From assembly GCA_946699065.1 (NCBI GenBank), contig CAMPDV010000064.1:868001-932000 (forward strand): a stretch of 64,000 bases of DNA, in the 5' to 3' direction. A program made the position numbers and the translations under genes. Below, piece after piece: positions 1 through 14,221 of this stretch (within the stretch, counting starts at the first letter, position 1; each line of letters opens with the position of its first letter). The notes under the pieces were generated by a model. The model saw only the letters and a program-made list of their open reading frames with translations, was not told the DNA's origin and did no database searches. This stretch comes from Loxodes magnus (lineage: Eukaryota; Ciliophora; Karyorelictea; Loxodida; Loxodidae).

Positions 1-849
1 TTTTATTATTATCTTTTGCAAATTAGATATAAAAAATTGATGAAAAATAATTTAAACAATTTTTTATGCCTTTAATAGATTGTCGTCTTTTAGTTCTAAT
101 GGAGTATTGATATTAGAAGAATATAAGCTTAACTAATGTTGATTTTTTATTATTTTTAAGCATAAAAATCCAAAATTTTGCTTTTTTGTCTTTAAAATTT
201 ATTTTAATTTTTTTATTTAATTATGCTAAATGGACTTAATAAAACTAATGTCTTCATTTGCTAAAAATAATAAATTGTTTTGAAAATTTAAATTTACATA
301 ATAAAAAATTTTAGGAGTACTTTAGGGATTTATAATCATTTAAAGAATTAAAAAAACTTAATTTAATGAGATTATATTTTCTTAATAACTTGATAGCTTT
401 ATTTTTAAAGATTTATTTATTCTTTAGAAGATCGCTTGTACAATGTATTTTTATCAATTTTTTGCAATTTTAATAATCAAAAAATTAGTTAGTTGATTTC
501 TTTTAATTAAGTTAAGTTTAAAGTTTTCTTTTCGCTTGTTACATGTTTCTTTCTTAGAAAAAGAAAGATACACTAATAGTATCATCACAGTAGTCAAAAA
601 TTTCCTTTTCTATAAACAATCTACTATAAAGGTCTTCATTATCAAACAATTCTCAAATCTACTTTACAAGATCGTAATTTTTAATAGTCTATCTTTATAT
701 AATAAATGGAACAAAAGTGAACTTAGCACCTTGATTAAAAATAGCCAAAAAGTGCAGGGAATCACTTGAAAAAACTAAGATTTTTTTAAATAATTTTTTA
801 GATTTTTCATATTTTACAATTGCATTAAGAATATAAGAACTATCTTTTA
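1..849. other. AT-rich flank, no supported gene
   Basis: AT-rich sequence with homopolymer runs. A 77-codon standard-code frame at 536-769 exists, but it has no recognisable motif and no paralogue in the window. In this genome real genes contain many TAA/TAG codons, so a stop-free frame is not evidence for coding. I see nothing else here. Confidence 0.5.
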
Positions 850-1762
850 TTAAATATTCCCATGAATCAAAACTTTTATTTATATTTTAGTTTAAAAATT
901 TCTCACTCTAAAGTTATTTAAATTTTGTTATACAAAAAATTTAACTATCTAAGGAAAGTGATTTTCATAATATAAGAATGAATCTTAATTAAAAAAAATG
1001 TTGATAAAGAGACTAATAACCTTTTAAATAGTTTTTTTAGTCATTTATCAAATAATGTTGACAGAAAAAAATGGGAAGATTTTATATAAATTTTTTAGAA
1101 TAAAATTTGCAGGGAAAGAGGAGAATTAATTTCATTATATAATTTTTACCTCTTAAAGATAAGAAAAAACAATCAATAATAAATAGAAAAAATTTATCCT
1201 TAAAACTTAAAAATTACTATAATTTAATCTTAAACAATTATATAATTTAATTTTTTCTATGATAAACATTAAGAAAAAATTTATTTTTAAATTAGATTGA
1301 TTATTTTTAAGTGTTAGCATGTCTTTAATCTATTAATTTGTTTATTCATTTTTAAATTTGTTTAATATGTTTATTCTATTTTTTCTTTAAACATACAGGG
1401 TAATTATTTTTGTTGCTGAATAAAATTTAATAGATTTAAATTTGCTTGTATAATTAGAATGGCTTGTATTAAATCTAAAATAATTGAAATAGTTGTAGAT
1501 TCTTTTTTTTATTTTTAATTATTTAGTTCAAAAATAAAACTTTAATCTTATGATCTAAAATGAATTTATAAATTGCATGAATTTATACCTCTTTTATTTG
1601 TTTCTTTGTGAATATTAAACTTTATTGACTTAGATATATTAAAGTTATTAGTAAGACATTATGTAAATTTAATAAGTATACTTTTAATATATGACAATAT
1701 TTATCAGTAAAGCTTTATTTTCTTTTTATGGTAAAAACAATATTAAATGTATAAGCTTGTTA

Positions 1763-4036
1763 TTAAAATTTAAAATTGCTACCTGTAAGGCTTTCGATTG
1801 TATCCAGGATAATTTTACAGCTTGAAGGTTTGTTTAATACTTAGCTCATTCCTACTTCTAAACATCTAGTTATGTCTTCTTCGGAGCTGTAGGCTGTATA
1901 TCCTAAAATAGGTTTCTTATATTATAGACTCTTCCTAATAAAATCAGTTGCTTATCACCCGTCCATAATAGGCATTTCGCAATCCATTGTAATTATATAA
2001 AACTCCTAGCAGCATTTACTTTTTTATTTCATTTCTACTATTTCTATAGCTTCCTTACCATCTTTTGCTTCACAAGTTTAGTATCCATTTGCTTTAAATA
2101 TTTCTACTAAAGAAAGTCTCACAAAATCAGAATCATCGACTACTAATACCTGCTTGCATAAACATACGGAGGAATTTTCATTTTCTGGAGTAGATTAACT
2201 TTAAATAGTTATCGAATAAGGACTTGAATCATTAATACCAAGATATGACTATCCTTAGGCTATTGATTCTTAGCTAGAAGTTGGAGATAAAATTTGACTT
2301 AAAGGAATTTGTAAAGATTTTAATATTTTTTACTTTTAGCTTGATACTTGTACTTTCTATTTTTATTCAAGTTCATTTACTGCTCTCACATAAAACTTTA
2401 CTCTAGTCCATTTCCATATTTGAGATTTTACTTTCAAATGCCTTCCACTCATTTATAGAGATATTTACTCAGCTAAGTATAATCCTATTCCTAAGCTTTA
2501 ACTTTGTTTATCATTTAAGTCGAAATCGAATAAATCTTATACCTTTAGAATTTACTTTTCAGACATTCCACATCCACTATCATGAACGGAAATCGAGTAC
2601 ATTTCATGGGGAACATCAATGAAATTGATCTCTTACTTTTTCCTACTCTTCTTTATTTTTAGCTATATAACTCCATATTTAGTGAACTTTACAGAGTTCA
2701 CTAACAAATGCTATAGAACAAAAATAACTCTTTGTTTATCAATGTTTAGTTACTTAGGAACGTTAGGTGCAATATTTATCTCCAAATTTATCTTTTTCTT
2801 TTTTGTTTGATGTTTTACCAAGGACAAAGCTTCTTATGCACATTATTACACATCTTAAGCTTCATATTAAAGGGTGTAGTTTTTCTTTTAAATTTCGAAA
2901 ATATCCTGCATCTATAATGAAATTAAGAGTAATTTAGAAACTTCTTTCTTTATAAATCTAATTTTTTTCTTGCAACTAATTAGGAGACTTTCGAACTTTT
3001 AGTTCTCCTAAATCACTAATTCAATCAAATCTCTTAGATTATTTAAAGTCTCCATAAGTCCAATTAATGGATGTCTTATCTCATGCTAAAAAGCTCTAAT
3101 GAATAAACTTTTAAATTTGTTTCCTATCATTTCTTTATAGAAAGTTTCAAATTCAGTCCATTCATACACATACAAAAGAGTTACGAATTCACTATTAGAG
3201 AGTATATTAACTGCTTTAACTTAAAAATACCTTGATTTATTAAACGATTGGTCTAACTCAACAACAATGTTTGCCTTCAATTTTTTATTTGCTTCTGAGT
3301 GTAAAAATTATGTAAAATCTAGCTAGAAATTTGAGTTTTGCCTTTTAATATACTCAGCTCGAAATAGAACATCTAAGATATTTTAATCTTTAAACATTCT
3401 ACTAGCTTGTTTACTTTTATAAATTACTTGCAAATCCTTTATTTTATAGCAAGCAACATTAGGTATTTTTGCTAAAAAATCCAATTTTTCTGCTTATATT
3501 TTTATCTAATTTTTCCCTTCGAATAGTTATTTCTACTCTCTTTCTTGTGTATAGATTTATTTCAGGATAAAGTATGTGAAAAGAGTCAAACTGATTTAGT
3601 TACAAATATCAAGCTTCTAAAAGTGACTATTGTGGAGGGCCAAACATCACCAAATCGATAAACTGATAAAAAATCAAATTTTTTGGAAATTAAATTATCT
3701 CACATTCATCTATGCAAACTATTAAGAAAAGGCTAGATAGATAAATGAAATTAGGTAATCTTAGTTAGTTTATAGCGAAATAAAGATTCCTTTGAAGTTC
3801 ATAAAAACGAAAATAGCAATTTAAATGTATTGTTAACTTCTTAAGTTCCTAGCTTGAAGATTTTGGAATGAAACCAAAATTAATAAAATTAAAGCTATCT
3901 CATTAATAAGGCTTTGAAAATTCCACTCATAGATGAAAACTTTTATTAGCCATATAATTAAGACTAAAGTGAAGATGAAATTTTTTTACTTCAAGTGATA
4001 CTTAGCTCTCTCAAGGTTAAGCATGCTATATTTCAT
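1763..4036 (-). CDS. Hybrid sensor histidine kinase/response regulator, copy A
   Basis: A two-component hybrid kinase of about 757 residues, probably in a membrane. The N-terminal ~190 residues hold several hydrophobic helices. A coiled linker follows, then an H-box (HEIRHPL, His near residue 318), a HATPase domain with N-box (VNSVKFT), G1 (DSGCGMS) and G2 (SLGIGLYL), and a C-terminal receiver with VVDDSD, phospho-acceptor Asp in MDCEMPIMDG and Lys in NKPS. The frame is intact from ATG to the receiver end only with TAA/TAG as Gln and TGA as Trp. TGA lies in the conserved MDG-W-QAT position (1955-1957), while YEW uses TGG (3158-3160). The end given is the first TAA after the receiver; no TGA occurs in frame for well over 100 codons beyond. 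Its mirror copy is at 25096. Confidence 0.85.
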
Positions 4037-7000
4037 TTTTTATTATTGTTATGCAAACAAAAATATAGGAGTTTTAAGAATTTAGTTGAATATTTTAAAT
4101 AAAGGAATATATCTATAATTAAATCAAACACTGTTAGATTTATTCTACTCTTAGAAAATTAGTAGTTATCATATACATGTATGTATAAATATTCATAATT
4201 AAATTTTAAATTTATTTTCTTTATGAAGTCTTCCAAACTTCACCAAAAGTATTTAGGTTTTCTTAACCAAATATTTGTTAGAATCTTTTACTACTAAGCT
4301 AGGCATATATAATATTTAGCAACTATTTAAGAATTTATTTAACTTTGAAATCAAATTTAAGTTTCTGATTTTTCTTTTAAATTTAAGGGTTATTAAATTG
4401 ATATTTTGGCTTTAATGAGTTAGTAAATTTTTATAATAATTTATCATATTTAAAAGGTATTGATTACAACTATTAATATATTTATCCTTTATATCACTAA
4501 AATAAAAATTATCTTTTTGTTTTTAATTCAGAAAGAAAAAATTAAGAATATCATAATTTATGATCTGAAAACTAGAAATAAGTTAGAAAATGCTAAGATT
4601 ATATTATTAACAATAAAAGCTTTTTTTATGATTCCTTTATATAATATTCATAGCACTTAATGAAAATTTGATTCAATATTTTTCTTAAGCTTCATCTAAA
4701 ATTTATGGAATACCTACCTTATGTATTCTGTATGATTATTAATTAATTAGTATATTTTATAGAAACCTTTAATAATTTTTAAATATATCTTCTACATTTA
4801 TACGAAAAAAGATTTATTAATAATTAAATCATTTAGCAAAATTAAATTTTTATTTTTAAACCTAAATTAATTTTCTTATGATATACTGATTTAGTTAAAT
4901 AATCATAAAGCAAGATAATAGATTTAAACATATATGGTATTATTTTTATTTTAAATATTATATTTTTTATTTAATATAAGAATATTAAATATTCAAAAAT
5001 TAAAATTGAAAGTCTAAGAGAAATCATTTATAAAGCTAATTTCAGGCTATTTTCATTATATATTCCTTTTATTCTCTCTTTTATATTTTGATCATTTTAC
5101 TATTAAATTACATTGTAGCTTTATAGTATAAAAATTGAATAAAGATAATCTAGGATAGAAAGACTTGATAGTTCTTAAAGTAAATAGTTATGTATTGTTT
5201 ATATATGCTATACTTTAATCAAGTTAGTCATTTAGTTATTGTTATATATATATTTTGCTTTGACTAGTTATTCATATATCAGCTATGTATCCTATCTTGA
5301 CTTTAGATATATAAATTAATTTTTTAAAGTTAACTTTCTCTTAGAGCTAAACTCTTAGTCCTATAGAGTAAACATTGAATTCTATTTTTATTATAGATAT
5401 TGGAACATGATATTTAACTATATACCAGAAAATTAGTTTTACATTTTATATACAACTATTAATTATTTCTCCTTCAGAATATCTCTTGATGCAGTTATAG
5501 AATTAAAGATACTTATATCCATGTATCTATCAGTCTATAATTTAAAGTTTTAAGTCTTTAATAAATTTAGATTTAGTATAATTTTTAATTTCTACAGCTT
5601 AAGATTAATTAATACTAAGTTTATTAGTCTAAGAACTATTTAATTAAAGCAAAAGCTAAATAAATGATATCAATATGAAGAATATATCTAAGAGTCTCTA
5701 AAATTAGATAAGACTGAAAATTAAAAGACTAAATTAAGATTTTTAAGTTAAATAATGTATTTATATTTAAGGGAACTAAATAAAGATAGCTTTATTCTCA
5801 CATTTTATACATATGGTGAACTGCTATTATTCTAAACCAAACAAAAATATTTAAGAATGCTTGCTAAAATAAAGATATATTTCAATATATTTAGAAGCTC
5901 AATTATTAGTAATTTAATGCTGCTATATTTAATTTAGATTAAATTTAATGCTCATAAAATAACCAACTTATCCTTTCAATTCTATCAGATACAGACACAT
6001 GGATTTTTATTTTTAAACCACCAGAAATCTGAAGCTCTATATATTAAGCTAAATATGCTTATTTAATATATTTTATGCTTATTAATTATCGTCACTAAAA
6101 AATGGAGAACACGGGTATCGATCCCGTTGCCTTGCTCTCTTGCATTTGAGGTAGTTCCCCTTAATATAAAATTTGGTTTCTTAAAAATAGTTAGTTGGAA
6201 CTAAATTGATAATCTTAGATTATGCTTAATATTAACTGATGAGTGTATTTAAATTTGATAAGGAATATTGAGTTAATAATAAGAATTGGCCTTAATTTAA
6301 TTAATTAGCTATATTTTAGATTTGGCTATGAAGTTCTCACTATATTAAGATAAGTACATGACTAAAGTTTGAAAATACATTTTCAGAATATTTAATATAT
6401 TTATTTAATTTTCCTTTGTATCTTTTAGTTAAAAACAAATGTTTCTATAAAGTATTGCTTCTATTAAAGTCACACATCAATGTATATTAGTTTAATGTGA
6501 TATATTTCAGATTAGAAATATCTTGTGATTAATCTAAAAGGACTAAAATTAATTATTATTCTTAATAATTAGAATTTCCTTTATTATATATTTTAGACTA
6601 TATCATTTTAATTACTATGTCCATATAATCCTTATAATCACATTTATATAAACAAATATTACTTCTTTATTTTATTAGAAAATATGAAACGCAATTGTTT
6701 TACAACACTTTAATCACCAAATACTCAAACTTTACAACTGCTATACCAATTTTCTCTCTTTAGAACATCCAACTTCTTCATCAAAGTAAATGCTTTCTCG
6801 TTTTTATTTCTTATAATCACATAAATCAAACTGGATCATTTAAATTATACTTATATTTATGCTTTTTTAAAATGTTCTACTATCTAGTCTTATATACCAT
6901 TAGTAATTTATTAGTTTTGCATTTATACGAAGATAGAAAATATAAAAATAGACTTGCTTTATAAAATAGGATTTTGTTAGTAGAAATAATATTTTATTAT

Positions 7001-7689
7001 TTAAGCAAAAACTAAACAGTCATTATTATTATCCTCACTAAGAGTAAATTATTTAAATATTTTACAATTTTATATTTGCTTCGCTTCATTAGAACATTTA
7101 AGTAATATACCATACTAAAAATAAATTATTATAGATAGGTTCTAAAGCATATTAAGAAGAATATCATAGCAAACCAATAGTTACATCAAAGAATTGCTTT
7201 ATAAAATTATAGAAAAACTAACTTAATAGATTTTTACCTAAAAGGATTTATTGGAGGAATAAAAATTATAAAGAGAATATTATAAGAATCATAGCATAAT
7301 ATATAGATAATACAAGCTATCAAAAAATTATCTAAAGATAAACATTTCTCAGAATGTATTACTTTAAATAAATAAAGGAACAAAATATGAAACATACAAA
7401 TTTTATGAGTTTTAAATTAATTTAATATAATTTACACTTAAACTAATTTTCAACTTTTTAGATACTTTTAAGGATAAAATTTAAAAATATTTATTTCATT
7501 AATTTTGTTCTTCAAATATAAAATTTAATTTCTTAGGTAAATTAAAGCTATAAATTTTAGGATAGCATTATAATTTGAATCTAGAAATTTAATTTAGATT
7601 TAATTTTAAATAATCTTTACAATTTTACATTTTTTAATTTTTTCTATTTTATCAGATAAAAATAGAACAGTAATATTTTAAGCATCATG
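4037..7689. other. Long AT-rich intergenic region between divergent kinase and tubulin genes
   Basis: About 3.7 kb between the kinase start and the tubulin promoter, repeated almost exactly in the right arm (21410-25095). The only structured element I recognise is the tRNA-Ala remnant near 6.1 kb. The 66-codon frame at 4460-4660 is not otherwise supported. Its high arm-to-arm identity matches that of the genes, so identity alone does not show function. Confidence 0.6.
6103..6160 (-). pseudogene. Truncated tRNA-Ala remnant (left arm)
   Basis: Read on the minus strand this is the 5' acceptor region and start of the D arm of a eukaryotic tRNA-Ala, then a jump to the 3' anticodon-stem side, variable loop, T arm (stem ACGGG/CCCGT around ATCGATA) and 3' acceptor ending GTTCTCCA. 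About 20 nt covering the D loop and anticodon are missing, so it is only ~56-58 nt and cannot fold as a normal tRNA. An identical remnant is in the right arm, so the deletion predates the duplication. Confidence 0.7.
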
Positions 7690-7812
7690 CCTACTCTTAA
7701 TATTTTTCTAGATTCTTTTTATTTATAAACTACCCTTTGTAAAATTGTATAGGGTTATTTTTTAGTTTAAATACCCCATCCATTTTTTTATTTATTCGTC
7801 CCTAGAGACAAA
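7690..7812 (+). promoter_or_regulatory. Alpha-tubulin 5' flank / putative core promoter
   Basis: This ~120-bp flank is the only upstream sequence kept in all three tubulin loci, including the trimmed third copy where homology stops just upstream (45444). It contains a TATA-like tataaac, an imperfect inverted repeat (ACCCT ... AGGGT) and a cluster of pyrimidines just before the start. Conservation in a copy that lost everything else suggests it holds the sufficient promoter and 5' UTR, but that is inference. Confidence 0.5.
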
Positions 7813-9177
<1,365 letters not shown>

Positions 9178-9331
9178 GAAGCTCAAAAAACTATATTTAA
9201 TTTCTATATTCATAAAAATAATTTTTCTTCTAAACTTAAAATTATATAAAAGCTTTTAATTTAAATTTTATTTTTTTAATATTTAATTAAATATATATTT
9301 TTTTATTAATTTTCTTTCTTTTTTGATTAAA

Positions 9332-9812
9332 AATCTAATTCATTTTTATTTTTCTTTTTTTTCTATTTATTTTTAAATAAAAATTAATATAAAAATGAGT
9401 AATTTTTATGATTTTCATAGTTCTAACGTAGCGATATATGGATTTGAAACTTTTGTTTATTTTATTTAATAAATAAAAAATATAAATATATTTTTACGAT
9501 ACAATGATTCACAAATAATTAGTAATAATATTTTTTAATTTTTAAAGGATTTCATTCTTCGATTTATATTCTTAAAAAAATTAACTGTTTAAAATATTTT
9601 TTCGTGCAAGTATTTGGTTATGGCGTATTTGAAATTAAAAAATTTTTCTTCATATGAATTCTTCAAAATTTTTAATTTTGTTCTAAGCAAATTATGTCTT
9701 TTTTATAAGAGAAAACTTATTACGAATATTTTTTCATATAAATTTATTCTAAAAAACTTAAATAAATATAAAAATATTTCTATTTTTAATTAAATGCTAA
9801 ATAATAAATTAA
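9332..9812. other. AT-rich spacer start
   Basis: The first unique sequence inside the inverted-repeat spacer: AT-rich, with no gene or repeat I can support before the tRNA. Confidence 0.5.
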
Positions 9813-9885
9813 GCCGGTTTAGCTCAGTCGGTAGAGCGCCAGCCTTTTAAGCTGGTGGTCAAGGGTTCAAGTCCCTTAGTCGGCG
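9813..9885 (+). tRNA. tRNA-Lys (anticodon UUU)
   Basis: A 73-nt cloverleaf. Acceptor GCCGGTT pairs with AGTCGGC, with discriminator G. The D arm contains AGCTCAGTCGGTAGAGC. The anticodon stem CCAGC/GCTGG encloses CTTTTAA, giving anticodon TTT. The T arm contains GGGTTCAAGTCCC. A TTTT run just downstream fits RNA polymerase III termination. An identical gene lies at 63844-63916 on the other strand. Confidence 0.97.
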
Positions 9886-11095
9886 CTTTTCTTTTAAAAA
9901 AATAATAATTTTATATATAATTTTTTTAAATATTTTCCTAATTTTATTTGAAAATATTTTATATAATATAAATTATATTAATTAAAAATATATTATTTAA
10001 GATTTATAAGCAAATAAAACTTAGTAATCAATTGAAAAATAATTTAATGTTAAAATAATAAAATCTATATACGTAATAAATAATTAATTAAGTATAAAAA
10101 TGCTTTTATCTCAGATAAATTTTGAAGAATTGATTAAGATATTCAGCTTTTTTCTAAAAAATTGAAGAGATTAATTTAAATTATTTAAATTGGTAACAAA
10201 TGAGAGCAGTAGCAATAATAAAATATATCTATCTCTTTAAGAAACGTAAGAACAGAAAAGAAAAGAAAAACTTGTTTTAATTTTTAAATATTTCTAAAAT
10301 TTAAATGAAATACAAAAAAATTTCTTCAGAATTTATTTAAAAAAATTGAATTCGCTTGAAAATATTTGAAGAAATAATTAAATAAATATAGTAAATAAAA
10401 TGACTAAAAAATTAAAAATTAAAATATGTATAATAAATTAACTTTTAGTTTATGAATTTCATTAATTTAATATTAAAAAGACAGCTATAAGCGTTTAATG
10501 GATGCATTCTTCAGCATCCAGTATCATTAGGATAAGAACACGACCTAGCTGAAGGATTAAGTTTGTTTAAAAAGATTCAGTAAAAGTTAATAAATATAAA
10601 AATAAAAATAAAAAACTATCAATTAAATATTAAAGTTTCTTTAATATTTTGGAATTAAAATAGATACAAAAATACATAATCAAATAAGTAAAATACTATC
10701 TAAAAGGATGAAATAAGTTAAAAAATTTAAAAAAATTTAAAGCATTTATTAGGCTTTAAAATTAAAATTGATTTAATTTCTAAAATTATAATATAAAACG
10801 CAATTAGAAAAATTTTAATTTAATTTTAATTTTTTTAATTTTTCATTTATTAAATAAATATACTTTTTAAAATAATTTTCTTAAATAATTTTAATTTAAT
10901 TTTTTATTCAAATTTATCGAAAATTATAATTTAAATTATTGTAATTATATTTTATCTCTACTGCTCACTATATATTTTTATTTCTCTTTAATAATTAATA
11001 TTTATTTTCAATTTATTATATTATATTATATTTTATTTTATTAATTCTGAATTAAATATAAATTAAAATTATCTTTTTTTAATATTAAGCTTATT
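9886..11095. other. AT-rich region with one small hairpin
   Basis: Mostly AT-rich. Around 10497-10565 composition is less biased, and TGGATGC ... GCATCCA forms a 7-bp stem nested near a CTTCAGC ... GCTGAAG pair. It could be a small structured RNA, but there is no family match. Otherwise I see nothing. Confidence 0.35.
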
Positions 11096-11968
11096 AAATT
11101 AAAATAAAGTTTGTCTAGAAGTTTGAAAAATTTAGAGATTTCAGGAGTTTCCTTTTACTAATAGTATTCAAGCTCCCATCCAGTTATTCTTGCTTTTTCG
11201 GTCAAATTTTTCCATCTATCAATGGAATGAATGTTGTCGATTTGTGTCAGATCGATCTCTATATTACTCTTCTTATTTTCTCTTTTTGTAGATATTTCCA
11301 TCATTGTTGCCATCGATTTGGCAAGTATTATGAAGTTTTCGAATTTCTTTTGGTTTTATTTGTGCTTGTTCATTTCATTTCCTATTTCCATTGAAATCAA
11401 CCACTTTATAAGGATTCTTGTCGGAATTATTCCAGTTTTTTTTAAATATATGTATTAAATTAGTCTTGCCTCACTCAGTTTTTTTATCTTGTTATTAAAA
11501 AATTCAGACGCTATTTTTCGATATCTGAACTCTTTCTCTCGCCATTTATTGTTCTGTGATATTTCTATATTGTCTGCCGAAGTGAGATTCTTAATCTTCA
11601 ATGCATTTTCAATTTCTTTTTTTGATTGCCTTTTATCTTCTTCCAATATTCAGATTCTTTCAATCAATGTTCAGATTAGTTCAAGCATTTAAATTGGATC
11701 CATGTTTTTTTATAGTTTTCTCGTCCAAGTTGCTCCAATCTGTTTCAGCGTTAAAATATCTATTTTATAGTTATTAAATTGTATGAGTTTTTTTAATTTC
11801 TTTGATGGAGTTTCAGCGTCTCTCGCATATCATTCTTTTCTCTTTTCAGGTGGTGGACCAGGAAAGAGCCACACCTAAGGAGGTTTTATAATCTGGCCCT
11901 TTACTTTGGTTCTTAACCTTATTGTGTCACTCCTTCAACAAGAGAAATCCACCTTTAAGAACTTCCAT
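11096..11968 (-). CDS. Retroelement ORF1-like coiled-coil protein
   Basis: A minus-strand frame is protein-like for about 290 codons if TAA/TAG are Gln and TGA Trp. An N-terminal proline/aromatic part contains VWLFPGPPPEKRKEW. A long charged coiled-coil part contains SADNIEISQNNKWREKEF and ends with RWKNLTEKARITGWELEYY. An ATG lies at 11966-11968, but the best text is one frame away from it, so either the start is elsewhere or there is a small indel. Its build resembles the other ORF1-type genes at 47-63 kb, but it lacks a zinc knuckle. Function inferred as a nucleic-acid-binding chaperone of a non-LTR element; not proven. Confidence 0.5.
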
Positions 11969-13084
11969 TTTATTAATATCTTTTTAATTAATAAAATTTT
12001 TTATTTTATTAAGTAGTTGTATTTGTATTTCTAATTTTACTTTTTTAAGAATTATTAATTTAAGATAAGTAAATATATTTATAAATTTATTTCATGATTT
12101 GAAAGAAATTATGCAATTGAATCCTCTTTAATCACTTTCTAAAAATTAATTATTTTTTATAAAAATAAAATTTTACTCATTTTTTTTAGATTTTGATTCA
12201 TATAATCAAATTGTAATTCTTTTATGTTCAACTTCAAAATGATACTTTAAAATTTATTAAAAATCAGCAATTTAATATTTTTAAAAAGCCACTCTAATTA
12301 AATTTATTAATTTTTATTTGCTTTTGACTTAATTTTTTCAAATTTTTAAATTTGATATATATCAATTTAATTATATATTTGTTATAAAATAAGTATCTTG
12401 TTGTCAAAATAATATAAGCATTTTCTATAAAAAATTTGTTACGGAAAAATTAATTTAATAGAAAAATATTTATGGCAGTCTTCAAATTTTTCTTTATTCA
12501 AATTGATATTTAGATAAAATACATAAACATTTTCTTATATATAAAATAGTTAAATTGAAACAAATAGAAAATAATTAGGCTTAATAATGAATTTAGTTTC
12601 TTAAATTCGATATAAGAATAAAAAAACGCTAAAAATATAAAAATTATTTATAAAGATAGAAAAAATTTGTGAAAAATCATGAGAATTGGTAAAAAATTAT
12701 TTATTTATAAAATCTTAATTCATACTATCCGATATTTATGAATATAAATAAATTTATTATAATTTTTTTTATTTATTCTTAATATGCAAATATAATTAAA
12801 TATTTAATATTGAATATATTAATTGTTATTTTTAAGTTTCTTTTTTAAGCTGATTATTATTTATTAATGTAAAATTTTTTGATTAATTTTATTATTTATT
12901 TAACTTACTAATTATAAAATTTGATTAAATATAAGAGAAATAATTTGAAAATATATTAGTTCCTAATTTTTTTATTTTTGGCTCTTTGACTTTAAGATCT
13001 TTATTTATAATTATTTTTCTTTTGAGTTTTAAAATTAGAAACAATTAATTATAGTGATATACTAATTATTAAATTAGCTATTCT
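11969..13084. other. AT-rich region, nothing supported
   Basis: Very AT-rich with long A/T runs. I found no motif, RNA gene or coding-like frame. Confidence 0.5.
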
Positions 13085-13760
13085 TAATTTTTTCTTTAAG
13101 TTTCTCATCTAATTTCTTTTCTGGGATTGAAAGTTCTTTCGCTAAGTTTATAAAAGTTTCAAGATATTCTTGTTCATTTTCATAGATAAGAACTTTTCAA
13201 CCCAATTAATTTCTAAGTATGAAATGTAAATGATATTCTCTTTTGCCTATTGTATGATGTTGTTTTTTTAACTTAAATCTTGATTTTAGAATCAAATTTT
13301 TATTTAAGATTTTAATTAATTATTTAAGATTTAATATGTTTATACCATATTTCATATAGGTAATAAAAAATGTCTTTAAACTTCCATCTCAATAATCTTG
13401 ATTCATTTTTCTTTAATGATTTATTTTTCGCTTTACTTTCTAACCAAATTGTTCCAATAAATTTTCTACTTGTTCATCATTTTGCTCTAAAATTTAAATT
13501 CTTCTTCGAAGCAACTTTTATTGAAAATATTGAATTCTTAAGTCAATTTATTAAAGTTTTCTTCAATTAGAGAAGTTAAGATTAATGTAATTTTGGTTGT
13601 AAGTTATAAGTTAAAGTAAATCATAATTCCTAAAAATCTTTAAATTCTTCTATTAAATCTTACAGAGCTTCACATTAGAAATATATTAATAGGTATCTTA
13701 TTCTCTGCAATGCAAATTTCAGAGCGCTTTACTCAATAGAAAATGATACTAAAAATTGTA
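13085..13760 (-). pseudogene. Coding remnant, helical protein with RAP-like end (unassigned)
   Basis: Minus-strand text is strongly protein-like. It begins near EQSALKFALQRIRYLL, continues through DLIEEFKDFQELWFTLTYN (Trp by TGA) and WLESKAKNKSLKKNESRL, and ends KREYHLHFILRNQLGWKVL then KELSIPEKKLDEKL. The last part weakly recalls a RAP domain (basic helix, then GW-hydrophobic strand). A frame change lies between the two blocks. A GT-AG interval of 67 nt would restore the frame; otherwise it is a broken gene. It lies directly downstream of the ORF1-like remnant at 14222 and could be part of the same element. Family assignment is a guess. Confidence 0.4.
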
Positions 13761-14221
13761 ACTAAAGGTCCTTAATTTGTAAATTGATTAAGATTTTATT
13801 TTTATTATTTTTTAATGTAATTTAAAAATAGAAATCTTCTTATATCAGATAGATTAATAATCTTTAATTATTTTTTTCTATTAGAAACTTAAATCTTCAC
13901 TTAATTATATTTTAGTCTTTTTAACTTTTATATATAAATTTTCACTCTCAGTCGGTTAGAAAAAATTTATATATATTTTTTAAACTTTCTTTATTTAAAG
14001 GAAATTTTTTAATTAAATTTTATAGGAAAAACTTAATCTACAAATATTTAGAAAATTCTTATTATTTATATATGAAATAAAAAATACTTAAATCTTAATT
14101 AGCAAAATAAATACTTAAATTTATTATTTTATTTAATCATTATTATTTTTTTGCTTTATAATAGTAATAATTATTATTAATTAATGTGATTTTATCTTTA
14201 TTAGTTCAAAAACGAAATAAA

